A stretch of DNA of 18,057 bases. Origin: Bacteroidales bacterium (GTDB taxonomy: Bacteria > Bacteroidota > Bacteroidia > Bacteroidales > Bacteroidaceae). The notes below the pieces were generated by a model. That model saw only the letters and a list, made by a program, of their open reading frames with translations, ran no database searches and was not told where the DNA came from. The position numbers and the translations under genes are program-made. This document shows positions 1 to 7,002 of the stretch, one piece after another; position 1 is the first letter of the stretch; each line of letters starts with the position of its first letter. Where the stretch lies: positions 1 through 18,057 of the forward strand of contig SFID01000036.1 of assembly GCA_004555425.1 (NCBI GenBank), read 5' to 3'.

Positions 1-131
1 CTCTTCGCTAGTACAAAGATACAACATTTTCGCGCGAAATGCAAATCGCTTTAACATTTCGCAACATTCCATGAAATGTTAAAAGACGAGTTTTGCACAT
101 GCGAGCCTCTGGCGTGTGTTATATTACGAGG
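1..131 (-). repeat. Dispersed promoter-bearing repeat, copy 1 (cut by window edge)
   Basis: First of three copies; the others are at about 11030-11332 and 17773-18057. Read on the minus strand it holds a Bacteroidetes-type promoter: TTTG at 45-42, a 20-base spacer, then TATCTTTG at 21-14, firing out of the left edge. The perfect palindrome TTTCGCGCGAAA (28-39) lies in the spacer. Upstream is a perfect 11-base inverted repeat, TTTAACATTTC (50-60) and GAAATGTTAAA (73-83), with 12 bases between its arms. Next to it is a block shared by all copies, GACGAGTTTTGCACAYGCGAG (about 87-107). The copy ends at TATTACGAGG near 131, where a hairpin array begins. Any terminator for this copy lies outside the window. 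Confidence 0.8.
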
Positions 132-280
132 CCAGGGTCGCTGCTCGCCCTTAGTTTCAACGGTCGCTGCGCGCCCTGGTTTCAACGAAGCTTTCAGCTT
201 CTAGTTTAAGTCGGGGACTGCGTCCCCTGGTTTCAACGCAGCCTTACGGCTGCTGGCTCGATAGCGTTGATTCGCTATAG
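131..280. repeat. Hairpin array A
   Basis: Six short inverted repeats in a row, joined by linkers close to TRGTTTCAACG. They are GGTCGC-type units at 136-150 and 162-176 (imperfect stems), GAAGCT/AGCTTC at 187-201, GGGGAC/GTCCCC at 213-227, GCAGCC/GGCTGC at 238-253 and ATAGCG/CGCTAT at 261-278. Stems differ from unit to unit, but the last four remain perfectly self-complementary around loops of 3-6 bases. Related arrays lie at 612-710 and 11341-11519. Function is unknown. It could be a REP/BIME-like palindrome family, but no associated transposase is visible in the window. Confidence 0.75.
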
Positions 281-428
281 GTAGGTTCTATAACGGTAAT
301 TCTATTACAGATCGGCGCCATTTTACCGAACAAAATAACGCCAAATTACCGCAAAAGGAGTAGGGGGAAATCCAAATTACTGAATAATAGAAAAGGGAAA
401 AATTATTTTTTTTCAAAAAAAGTTCCCG
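281..428. other. AT-rich intergenic stretch, nothing recognised
   Basis: Between hairpin array A and the tRNA promoter. There is a run of T near 403-414, but I see no gene, no clear hairpin and no TAnnTTTG motif with correct spacing. Confidence 0.5.
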
Positions 429-433
429 TTTTG

Positions 434-465
434 TTTGGTGGTTATCAAATAAAGCTATACCTTTG
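434..465 (+). promoter_or_regulatory. Promoter of tRNA-Pro
   Basis: TTTG at 434-437, a 20-base spacer, then TACCTTTG at 458-465. This matches the Bacteroidetes primary sigma factor consensus (TTTG, N19-21, TAnnTTTG). Transcription would start near 470, just before the tRNA 5' end at 477. Confidence 0.8.
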
Positions 466-476
466 CACTCGCAATT

Positions 477-551
477 CGGGGTGTAGCTCAGCCCGGTTAG
501 AGTACGCGTCTGGGGGGCGTGTGGTCGCTGGTTCGAATCCAGTCACCCCGA
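477..551 (+). tRNA. tRNA-Pro (anticodon GGG)
   Basis: Full cloverleaf. The acceptor arms CGGGGTG (477-483) and CACCCCG (544-550) pair perfectly, with discriminator A at 551. The D stem is GCTC/GAGT (486-489 and 500-503). The anticodon stem is 505-509 with 517-521, and the loop CTGGGGG (510-516) places GGG at 512-514. G follows the anticodon, as expected for proline tRNAs. The T arm has the GTTCGAAT-type loop and a stem of 527-531 with 539-543. CCA is not encoded. The C1-G72 pair is also typical of bacterial tRNA-Pro. Confidence 0.96.
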
Positions 552-556
552 CTGGT

Positions 557-594
557 AAAAGCGTTGAACAAGAATCTTTGTTCAACGCTTTTTT
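557..594 (+). terminator. Intrinsic terminator after tRNA-Pro
   Basis: The arms AAGCGTTGAACAA and TTGTTCAACGCTT form a perfect stem around a five-base loop and are followed by a run of T. It sits a few bases after the tRNA, so the tRNA appears to be a single-gene unit. Confidence 0.9.
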
Positions 595-611
595 GTGGTT
601 CGTCTCTTTTC

Positions 612-710
612 AGTCGGAAGCCTGCGGCTTCCTTGTTTCAGGGAGTCCCTTTGTGCTTCCTGTTTCATCGCAGCCTGCGGCTGCTAGTTTGATAGTCGAA
701 ATACGATTAT
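612..710. repeat. Hairpin array C
   Basis: Perfect hairpins GGAAGCC/GGCTTCC (616-632, loop TGC) and GCAGCC/GGCTGC (670-684, loop TGC). An imperfect unit lies between them (about 641-660). A last hairpin, ATAGTCG/CGATTAT (692-710), closes with one G-T pair. Linkers are TTGTTTCAG, TGTTTCATC and TAGTTT, variants of the TRGTTTCAACG linker seen in the arrays at 131-280 and 11341-11519. Pyrimidine-rich ATTCCT-like short repeats (about 720-775) follow, as they do after the array at 11341-11519. Confidence 0.7.
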
Positions 711-816
711 TGGAAAGGCGATTCCTTATTCCTCGTTCCTCCTTCCCAATTTCCAATTCCTCATTTCTCTCCCCAACTTTTCCCACGCACCCGCCAGCCG
801 ACACCCGAAAAATGGC

Positions 817-824
817 TACCTTTG
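817..824 (+). promoter_or_regulatory. -7 promoter element of the LtaS-like gene
   Basis: TACCTTTG matches TAnnTTTG exactly and is followed by the ATG at 831 after only six bases. The expected transcription start (about 828-831) falls on or next to the start codon. No TTTG is present 19-21 bases upstream, so the -33 half is weak. Confidence 0.6.
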
Positions 825-830
825 CAAGCA

Positions 831-2882
831 ATGAAAATGACAATTCCTAAACTTTGGGGCTTGCCTCGTGGTGGCCGTCATCTGACAGCCTATGCCCAGG
901 GGCTTCGCTATCTTGTGTGCATTCACCTTGTAGCACTGGGGATGATGACAGTGCTGCGCGGGGTCTTCTTTGCGTCCGTGCGGTCGCAGTTGAGCGATGG
1001 TGTGCGGGGCGATGTGGGCCTTGCGGCCATGGCATTCTTGCGCGGCCTTTGGTTTGACAACGTGACGGCCTGCTATATCCTGCTGCTGCCGCTGGTGGTG
1101 GTGACGGCGGGAGCCTTCTCTGCTGTGGTGCGCCGCTGGGTGGTGGGCGCGATGGGCTGGTTCTTTGGCCTGCTTTACACCCTCGTTTGGGCAGCAACGG
1201 CAGCCAACATCCCCTACTTTGCGTATTTCACCAAGATTCTCAACTCCTCCATTTGGAATTGGGCCGAATATGGCGGTACGACGGTAGGCATGATGCTGGG
1301 CGAGGCTTCTTATTATATATATATAGGCGTGTGGGTGGTCTGCACGGCGACCTTTGCCCTCGTTCTGCGATGGGCGGGAAGGCAGTTGCGCAAAGCTTGG
1401 GGCCAGTTGCCCCCTGCGCAGAAGGACGGACGCTGGGCACAGTGCGCAGCCACACTGGCCTTGGCGGCAGCGATGGTGGGGGCCTGCTTCTTCGGCATTC
1501 GCGGACGCATGGGCTATAATCCCATTAAGGTGAGCGCCGCCTATTTCTGCAACGACCCCATCCTCAACCAGCTGGGCATCAATCCTATGTTTGCTCTCCT
1601 GCAAAGCACCCTCGACGACCTGCGACCCGAAAACCGCCGCCTCCACCTCATGGACGATGCCGCGGCTGTGCAGGCGGCGCAACGGCTGCTTGGGCGCACG
1701 GGCCTTCCCGATGTATCGCCATTGGCGCGCCGCATTCAGCCCGCCAAAGCTCCTGCGAACCACAACGTGGTGCTGGTGCTCATGGAATCTATGTCGGCCG
1801 AACTCACGGGCGCGCTGGGCGGCACTTCGCTCACGCCCAACCTCGACAGCCTGGCGCAGCAGGGTCGTCTGTTCACCAACTGCTACTCCGCCGGCAATCA
1901 CACGAACCACGGCCTGTATGCCACGCTCTATTCCTTCCCCTCCATCCTCAAACGCAACGCGATGAAGGGCAGCAATATCCCGCGCTACGACGGGTTGGCC
2001 ACCGTGCTTCGCGCTGCTGGCTACCGCACACTCTTCTTTATGACCCACGAGACGCAGTACGACAATATGAACGCCTTCCTGCGCACCAACGGCTATGACG
2101 AAGTGTATGGACAGGAAAACTATCCGCGCGAGGAGGTGGTTAATCATTTCGGCGTGCCCGACGACTACCTCTTCCGCTATGCCCTGCCCGTTATCAGCGA
2201 AAGGGCAAAGACAGGCCGCCCCTTCTTCGCCACACTCCTGACCATCAGCAACCATCCGCCCTATGTGCTGCCCGACAAGAGGCAGTTCAGACCGCGGTCG
2301 GCAGACATGGAACAGACCATCGTGGAATACGCCGACTGGGCCATCGGACGGTTTATGCGGGCAGCGGCGAAGGAGCCCTGGTTTGCAAACACCGTGTTCG
2401 TATTCCTGGGCGACCACGGCAAGATGGTGGGCCAAGCCAACTGCGAATTGCCCAGTTCGTACAACCACATCCCGCTGCTCATCAGCGGCCCAGGTATAGA
2501 GGCCGGACAGGACACGGCCTGGGCGGGACAGGTAGATGTGGCCCCGACGCTGCTCGGCCTGCTGCGCGTGGCGTATGTGCAGAACAACTTCGGCATTGAC
2601 CTCCTGCGCGAACAACGCCCTTGCATCTTCTACTCCGCCGACAATACCCTGGCGGCCCGCGATGCCCAGCACCTCTACGTATATAGCCCAGATGCCGAGC
2701 GCGAATTCTGCTACCGCCTTGATCCCGCAAACCCCAAGGCCGCGCCCCAGCCTGTGGCAATGAACGAGAGCCACCGCCGCCTCCGCAACTACCTCTTCTC
2801 AATGCTCCAGACCACCGAATATATGGTCGGGAAAGGCATGACGCTGGGGGGAAGTGTGGAGAAAAATGCCTCTCTTCCATAA
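831..2882 (+). CDS. LtaS/MdoB-like membrane sulfatase-fold protein (alkaline phosphatase superfamily)
   Basis: A 683-residue protein with five predicted N-terminal membrane helices (about 27-47, 75-97, 103-127, 157-180, 205-222), then a linker and an extracytoplasmic sulfatase-fold domain (about 310-650). Visible metal and catalytic residues are E319 in the LVLMESMSAEL strand, the likely nucleophile T358 in GNHTNHGLYATL, H475 in SNHPPY, and D528-H529 in FLGDHGK. This architecture is that of lipoteichoic acid synthase and phosphoglycerol transferase MdoB. Gram-negative Bacteroidales make no lipoteichoic acid, so the natural acceptor is unknown; phosphoglycerol or phosphoethanolamine transfer to an envelope glycan or lipid is a guess. 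ATG 831 is chosen over the TTG at 822, which lies inside the -7 box. ATG 837 is an alternative. Confidence 0.88.
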   Translation: MKMTIPKLWGLPRGGRHLTAYAQGLRYLVCIHLVALGMMTVLRGVFFASVRSQLSDGVRGDVGLAAMAFLRGLWFDNVTACYILLLPLVVVTAGAFSAVVRRWVVGAMGWFFGLLYTLVWAATAANIPYFAYFTKILNSSIWNWAEYGGTTVGMMLGEASYYIYIGVWVVCTATFALVLRWAGRQLRKAWGQLPPAQKDGRWAQCAATLALAAAMVGACFFGIRGRMGYNPIKVSAAYFCNDPILNQLGINPMFALLQSTLDDLRPENRRLHLMDDAAAVQAAQRLLGRTGLPDVSPLARRIQPAKAPANHNVVLVLMESMSAELTGALGGTSLTPNLDSLAQQGRLFTNCYSAGNHTNHGLYATLYSFPSILKRNAMKGSNIPRYDGLATVLRAAGYRTLFFMTHETQYDNMNAFLRTNGYDEVYGQENYPREEVVNHFGVPDDYLFRYALPVISERAKTGRPFFATLLTISNHPPYVLPDKRQFRPRSADMEQTIVEYADWAIGRFMRAAAKEPWFANTVFVFLGDHGKMVGQANCELPSSYNHIPLLISGPGIEAGQDTAWAGQVDVAPTLLGLLRVAYVQNNFGIDLLREQRPCIFYSADNTLAARDAQHLYVYSPDAEREFCYRLDPANPKAAPQPVAMNESHRRLRNYLFSMLQTTEYMVGKGMTLGGSVEKNASLP

Positions 2883-2922
2883 TATTAACGGCAGAAAAGC
2901 GTGCTACCTCCGATATTTTGGA

Positions 2923-2930
2923 TATTTTTG
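2923..2930 (+). promoter_or_regulatory. Candidate -7 element for the TlpA-DUF6029-Omp28 cluster
   Basis: TATTTTTG matches TAnnTTTG and lies 55 bases before the ATG at 2986. No TTTG sits at the right distance upstream. The leader would be about 50 bases. Confidence 0.45.
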
Positions 2931-2985
2931 CACGTGAAACCCCCTATCAGATATTCAGAATAGTAATTAAACGCATTCAGATAAT

Positions 2986-3480
2986 ATGAAAAAGTTTCTC
3001 TTAACCGCTCTCCTTTTGCTCGGTGTCGCCACCGCCTTTGCACAGTTGCCCGCCGTACAACTCAAGACGCTTGATGGCAAGGTAATCAACACGGCAAATC
3101 TCCACAACGATGGGAAGCCCTTCATCATTAGTTTCTTTGCTACTTGGTGCAAACCCTGCAACCGCGAACTGTCCGCCATTCAGGAAGTTTATCCCGACTG
3201 GCAGGAAGAAACGGGCGTGAAGGTCTATGCCGTTTCTATCGACCAAGCACAAAACATCCACAAGGTGAAGCCCCTCGTGGACGGCAAGGGCTGGGAGTTT
3301 GACATCCTGCTTGACCCCAACAGCGAATTCAAGCGCGCGATGGGCGTGAACATGATTCCCCACGTATTTATCGTGGACGGCAAGGGCAAGATCGTGGAGA
3401 GCCGCAGCGGATATACCGAAGGCGGCGAGGCACACCTCATTGAGAAAGTCAAGGAACTGGAAGAGAAGTCGGAGAAGTAA
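2986..3480 (+). CDS. TlpA-like periplasmic thioredoxin-fold protein
   Basis: A 164-residue protein with a signal peptide (about 1-20, ending AFAQ) and a TlpA/ResA-type thioredoxin fold. The redox motif WCKPC gives C55 and C58 in FFATWCKPCNRE, and the cis-proline is P125 in MIPHVF. The length is usual for a one-domain TlpA-like protein. It should act in the periplasm as a thiol-disulfide oxidoreductase, probably reducing or shuffling disulfides of exported proteins; its partners are not shown by the sequence. It heads a same-strand cluster with a DUF6029 outer-membrane protein 36 bases downstream and an Omp28-like protein after that, which suggests it serves those envelope proteins. Confidence 0.93.
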   Translation: MKKFLLTALLLLGVATAFAQLPAVQLKTLDGKVINTANLHNDGKPFIISFFATWCKPCNRELSAIQEVYPDWQEETGVKVYAVSIDQAQNIHKVKPLVDGKGWEFDILLDPNSEFKRAMGVNMIPHVFIVDGKGKIVESRSGYTEGGEAHLIEKVKELEEKSEK

Positions 3481-3516
3481 ACGCTCGTTTCTGCTCCACG
3501 CAACAAACAGTATCGC

Positions 3517-5277
3517 ATGAAAAAATATCTCCCCCTGCTCGCCGCAGCCGTTCTTACGGCACTGCCTGCCGCAGCACAGGAAGAGGATGGCGGTGTCAGC
3601 CTCAAGGGTAGCATCCAGAGCGATGTGCTCATCCCGCAAGAGGACCAGAAGATTGGCACCGGCACCTACAAAGACTGGGGTCTGACGAATACGTACGTAG
3701 ACCTCCAGTTGCTCAACAAATATGTCTCCGCTGGTGCTCGCTTTGAGTACCTGGACCATCCCCTGCCCGGATTCGAAAAGGATTTTCAGGGCTGGGGCGT
3801 TCCGCATATCTATGTGACAGGACGACTGAAGCATGCCGAACTCACGCTCGGCGACTACTACGAGCAGTTTGGTTCGGGCTTCATCCTCCGCACCTACGAG
3901 GAGCGCTCGCTCGGCATTGACAACAGCCTGCGCGGTGCCCGCCTGACCCTAAAGCCCGTGAAGGGCGTTACGCTGAAAGCCCTGGCCGGACAACAGCGCG
4001 TGTATTGGCACAACCGCTCGTGGGACAAAGACTTCACCTACCTCAACGGCACGGACCCCTGGATATACGGCGCAGACCTCGAACTCAACGTGGACCAATG
4101 GTTCAAGCGTATGGACCAAAACGGCAGCCGCCTGACGCTCGGCGTGAGTGCCGTGACGAAGCACGAACGGGCGGAAGACATCGTCAACCTCCGCCCCACG
4201 GGTGCAAAGGACGAGTTTGGCACGGACATCCTCGGTGCCTACAAACTCAATCTGCCGACAGACGTGGGTGCCATTGACGTGCGCGCACAATTTCAGAAAG
4301 GCAACTACAGTCTGATGGCCGAATATGCACTCAAGAGCCAAGACCCATCGTTTGACAATGGCTATATCTATCGTCGCGGCAACGCGCTGATGCTCTCGGG
4401 CTCGTACTCCAAGCGCGGCATGAGCCTCCTGTTGCAAGCCAAACGCAGCGAAGATATGGCCTTTCGCAGCGAGCGTTCGCGCACAGGTACGGCAGCATTT
4501 ATCAACCACCTGCCAGCCTTCTCCCAACAACAGACCTACGCCCTCGCGGCCCTCTATCCCTACGCCACGCAAAACGCTTTGGGCGAATGGGCCTTCCAGG
4601 GTGAGTTCAGTTATACCTTCAAGCGCAAGACGGCCCTCGGCGGCAAGTATGGCACAACCGTGAAACTCAACGCCTCGCATATCCGCGGCATCGACCGTCA
4701 GCCGTTGATGGCGGCTGGTCAGCCTGTGGAGGACCTGCAAGGCACGAAGGGCTACACCACTAAGTTCTTCCGAATGGGCCACGATACGTATTATCAAGAC
4801 ATCAACGTGCAGTTGGACAAAAAGGTGACGAAGGATTTCAAACTGAACCTGATGTACATGCACCAGCGCTACAACAAAACCATCGTTGAAGGCCACGGTG
4901 GCACCATCAATTCGCACATTGCCATCGCCGAAGGCAAATATACCATCAACAAAAAGCTCACCCTGCGCGGCGAAGCCCAATATCTGCACACCAAGCAGGA
5001 CCAGGGCGACTGGTGGTACGGCCTGCTGGAACTCTCGGTGCTTCCGCATTTCATGTTTACCGTATCCGACATGTACAATGCCAAAGTGCCCAACACCGAC
5101 GAAACGGCTACGAGTAAGCAGCACTTCTATATGGTGTCGGGATGCTACACCCACGGTGCCCATCGCCTCCAACTCTCCTACGGCAAGACCCGCGCGGGCT
5201 ACAACTGCACGGGAGGCGTTTGCCGCTATGTGCCCGCCAGCAAGGGCCTTCAGGTATCTTACAATTTCAACTTCTAA
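3517..5277 (+). CDS. DUF6029 family outer-membrane beta-barrel protein
   Basis: A 586-residue protein with a signal peptide (about 1-21, cleavage near AAAQ). The mature part is rich in alternating hydrophobic and polar strands and ends in YNFNF, the terminal aromatic typical of outer-membrane barrels. I recognise it as DUF6029-like from the N-terminal region (YVDLQLLNKYVSAGARFEYLDHP-type stretch, GDYYEQFGSGFILRTYEERSLGIDNS-type stretch); this is recalled family knowledge and no search was run. Function is unknown. It starts 36 bases after the TlpA-like gene and ends 11 bases before the Omp28-like gene, so the three are very likely cotranscribed. Confidence 0.8.
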   Translation: MKKYLPLLAAAVLTALPAAAQEEDGGVSLKGSIQSDVLIPQEDQKIGTGTYKDWGLTNTYVDLQLLNKYVSAGARFEYLDHPLPGFEKDFQGWGVPHIYVTGRLKHAELTLGDYYEQFGSGFILRTYEERSLGIDNSLRGARLTLKPVKGVTLKALAGQQRVYWHNRSWDKDFTYLNGTDPWIYGADLELNVDQWFKRMDQNGSRLTLGVSAVTKHERAEDIVNLRPTGAKDEFGTDILGAYKLNLPTDVGAIDVRAQFQKGNYSLMAEYALKSQDPSFDNGYIYRRGNALMLSGSYSKRGMSLLLQAKRSEDMAFRSERSRTGTAAFINHLPAFSQQQTYALAALYPYATQNALGEWAFQGEFSYTFKRKTALGGKYGTTVKLNASHIRGIDRQPLMAAGQPVEDLQGTKGYTTKFFRMGHDTYYQDINVQLDKKVTKDFKLNLMYMHQRYNKTIVEGHGGTINSHIAIAEGKYTINKKLTLRGEAQYLHTKQDQGDWWYGLLELSVLPHFMFTVSDMYNAKVPNTDETATSKQHFYMVSGCYTHGAHRLQLSYGKTRAGYNCTGGVCRYVPASKGLQVSYNFNF

Positions 5278-5288
5278 CCTAGCCTCCT

Positions 5289-6110
5289 ATGCAAACACTC
5301 TATAAATGGTTGCTCCTTATCTTGGTCCTCCTCGGCTTCTGCGCTTGCGAAGAGGTGGATGAAGCCGACCGCTTCACGGGTCCCGTGGAGTTTGTTCCCA
5401 AGAAGAATGTGCTCATCGAGGACTTCACGGGCCAGCGCTGCCTCAACTGTCCGCTGGCAGCTGATGCCGTTCACGCGATGCAGGCCACCTATGGCGCAGA
5501 ACACGTCATTGCCGTGGCCATCCACGGCGGTTCGCTCTCCCTGCCCGCCAGTTCGGGCGCGGGTCTGGCCCTTCCCGAAGGCGAAACCTACCACACGTTT
5601 TGGGGCGTGAGTTCCTGGCCGAAAGGTCTCGTTGACCGCGGCGGCGGATGGAGCACTCCGAGCGAAGCACTCCTGGAATACACCTCTTGGTCGGCCGCTG
5701 CCGTGAAGCGATTGCAGGTAGCCCCCGCCGTAGATATGACCCTGAACAATACCTACGAGGCAGAAACGGGCCAACTGACCATGCAGGTGGACATAAAGGC
5801 CAACCAGCCCATTGCGGATGGCTATCTGCAAGTGTGGCTCACTGAGAGCGGCATCAAGGCCTACCAGACCATGCCCGACGGCAGCCACAACCGCGAATAC
5901 GTCCACGACCACGTGCTGCGCGCCATTGTCAACGGACAGTGGGGCGAACCCGTTGCACTGAATGCCACCGATGCCACGCATACCATCTCCTATACCTATG
6001 CTCTCGGCGACCATCCCACGTGGAAGGCCAGCAAGATGGCCGTTGTCGCCTTCGTCTATAGCAAAACGGGCGGTGTGCTGCAGGTCATTGACAGCCCTGT
6101 GGTGCAATAA
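5289..6110 (+). CDS. Omp28-related lipoprotein with thioredoxin-like CxxC
   Basis: A 273-residue protein. The N terminus is a lipoprotein-type signal (LLILVLLGFCAC); the lipidated residue is probably C20 (FCAC), with C18 as the alternative, and acidic residues EE follow it. The stretch KNVLIEDFTGQRCLNCP (about 39-55) is the conserved Omp28 region, where C51 and C54 form a CxxC in a thioredoxin-like setting. A C-terminal beta-rich domain follows (about 120-270). Omp28-type proteins are outer-membrane lipoproteins of Bacteroidetes first described in Porphyromonas gingivalis. Together with the TlpA-like protein it puts two CxxC proteins in one operon, which suggests a redox relay or client relationship; that is inference. 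Confidence 0.85.
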   Translation: MQTLYKWLLLILVLLGFCACEEVDEADRFTGPVEFVPKKNVLIEDFTGQRCLNCPLAADAVHAMQATYGAEHVIAVAIHGGSLSLPASSGAGLALPEGETYHTFWGVSSWPKGLVDRGGGWSTPSEALLEYTSWSAAAVKRLQVAPAVDMTLNNTYEAETGQLTMQVDIKANQPIADGYLQVWLTESGIKAYQTMPDGSHNREYVHDHVLRAIVNGQWGEPVALNATDATHTISYTYALGDHPTWKASKMAVVAFVYSKTGGVLQVIDSPVVQ

Positions 6111-6134
6111 CCTTCCGCTTCTCTGATGCAGATC

Positions 6135-6198
6135 TCCCCCTTTTTGAATATCAACCTCTCTTTTCCGAATACCAACTTCCCCTTTCCGAATATAAACC
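6135..6198. repeat. Three tandem 21-22 base repeats between Omp28-like gene and the next gene
   Basis: Three degenerate units, 6135-6156, 6157-6177 and 6178-6198, each of the form TCYCTTTCCGAATAYAAACC. They fill most of the 104-base gap and end 16 bases before the ATG at 6215. No TAnnTTTG motif is present here. Confidence 0.7.
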
Positions 6199-6214
6199 TC
6201 AAAAACATACACGT

Positions 6215-6913
6215 ATGAAAAGAATCTTTACCCTCCTATCTACTATCCTGGTGGCCCTGACCTCCTATGCCCAATTGGAAATCACCGATGAAGCAGGAAA
6301 GGTCATTGAGAATGGTGGCACCATTGAGTTCAAGGCTGAAGAGACAGACCTTGGCGGTGGCTTCGTTCTTCTATTATGTGAACCCAAAGCCCCCTATCTG
6401 ACGAATAAGAGCGCTTCTGCAGCCAGTCTGATGGTCACTATCAAGCGCACCGAAGCCGACAGCCTTACTTGGTGTGGCATCACCAATAATTGCGAAATAT
6501 TGAAGAATGAAGAGGTCGTACGTAGCGCCAGTCTAGGTGCAGGTCAAACAACTGGACTCCAACTGCATGCCAATTTTAAGAGTGGTGAATATACCACTTA
6601 CACCGCCAACGTGACCGCCCGTCTCGGCAACGATACGAAAAACTTCACCATTAAATTCATTTATGCCGACCCCAACGGCATCCAGAGCGCACAGGCTAAC
6701 CAGACTATCCGTTACAGCGGAAAGGCTCTCCAATATCACGCCACCCGTCCCGCCATTCTCAACGTGTATTCCACGGCTGGCCGCCTCGTCAAGAGCGAGC
6801 GCATCAATGGTGACGGCAATCTGAACCTCAACGACCTCAATCAGGGCGTGTTTATGTACGAAGTAGTGAGCGGCGGCGTGCGTACAGCTAGCGGCAAAGT
6901 ACTTGTGAAATAA
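6215..6913 (+). CDS. Small secreted protein with T9SS type A sorting domain
   Basis: A 232-residue protein with a signal peptide (about 1-20, cleavage after SYAQ or just before it). The central part (about 21-155) is a beta-rich domain that I do not recognise; it holds cysteines C55, C87 and C93. The C-terminal 70 residues look like a T9SS sorting domain: LNVYSTAGRLVKS, LNLNDLNQGVFMYEV and a basic end, GKVLVK. The protein is probably exported through the type IX system and anchored at or released from the surface. It is the last gene before a strong terminator at 6938-6975, so it may belong to the upstream TlpA-DUF6029-Omp28 cluster. Its codon use looks less GC-rich than that of its neighbours. 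Confidence 0.8.
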   Translation: MKRIFTLLSTILVALTSYAQLEITDEAGKVIENGGTIEFKAEETDLGGGFVLLLCEPKAPYLTNKSASAASLMVTIKRTEADSLTWCGITNNCEILKNEEVVRSASLGAGQTTGLQLHANFKSGEYTTYTANVTARLGNDTKNFTIKFIYADPNGIQSAQANQTIRYSGKALQYHATRPAILNVYSTAGRLVKSERINGDGNLNLNDLNQGVFMYEVVSGGVRTASGKVLVK

Positions 6914-6937
6914 ACCTCCCCTGCTCCATGAATATAT

Positions 6938-6975
6938 AATAGGTACCTAGCAGCCAACTCTAGGTACCTATTTTT
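6938..6975 (+). terminator. Intrinsic terminator ending the envelope cluster
   Basis: The arms AATAGGTACCTAG (6938-6950) and CTAGGTACCTATT (6960-6972) form a perfect 13-base stem with a nine-base loop and end in five T. It separates the 2986-6913 cluster from the nucleotidase pair. Confidence 0.9.
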
Positions 6976-7002
6976 GTAGGCAGGTTCCATAAACCCTTAC
7001 GT

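Noticed and set aside
131..280. CRISPR-like look of array A (repeats with intervening variable segments)
   Set aside because: The linker is only about 10-11 bases, the variable parts are self-complementary rather than unique spacers, and no cas genes are present.
431..850. 139-codon plus-strand frame across 431-850
   Set aside because: It overlaps tRNA-Pro, its terminator and hairpin array C; the translation has no protein features.
816..2774. Long 652-codon open frame on the minus strand opposite the LtaS-like gene
   Set aside because: It mirrors a gene with clear catalytic motifs and membrane helices. Its translation is rich in His, Arg and Gly with no domain, which is typical of antisense frames in GC-rich coding DNA.
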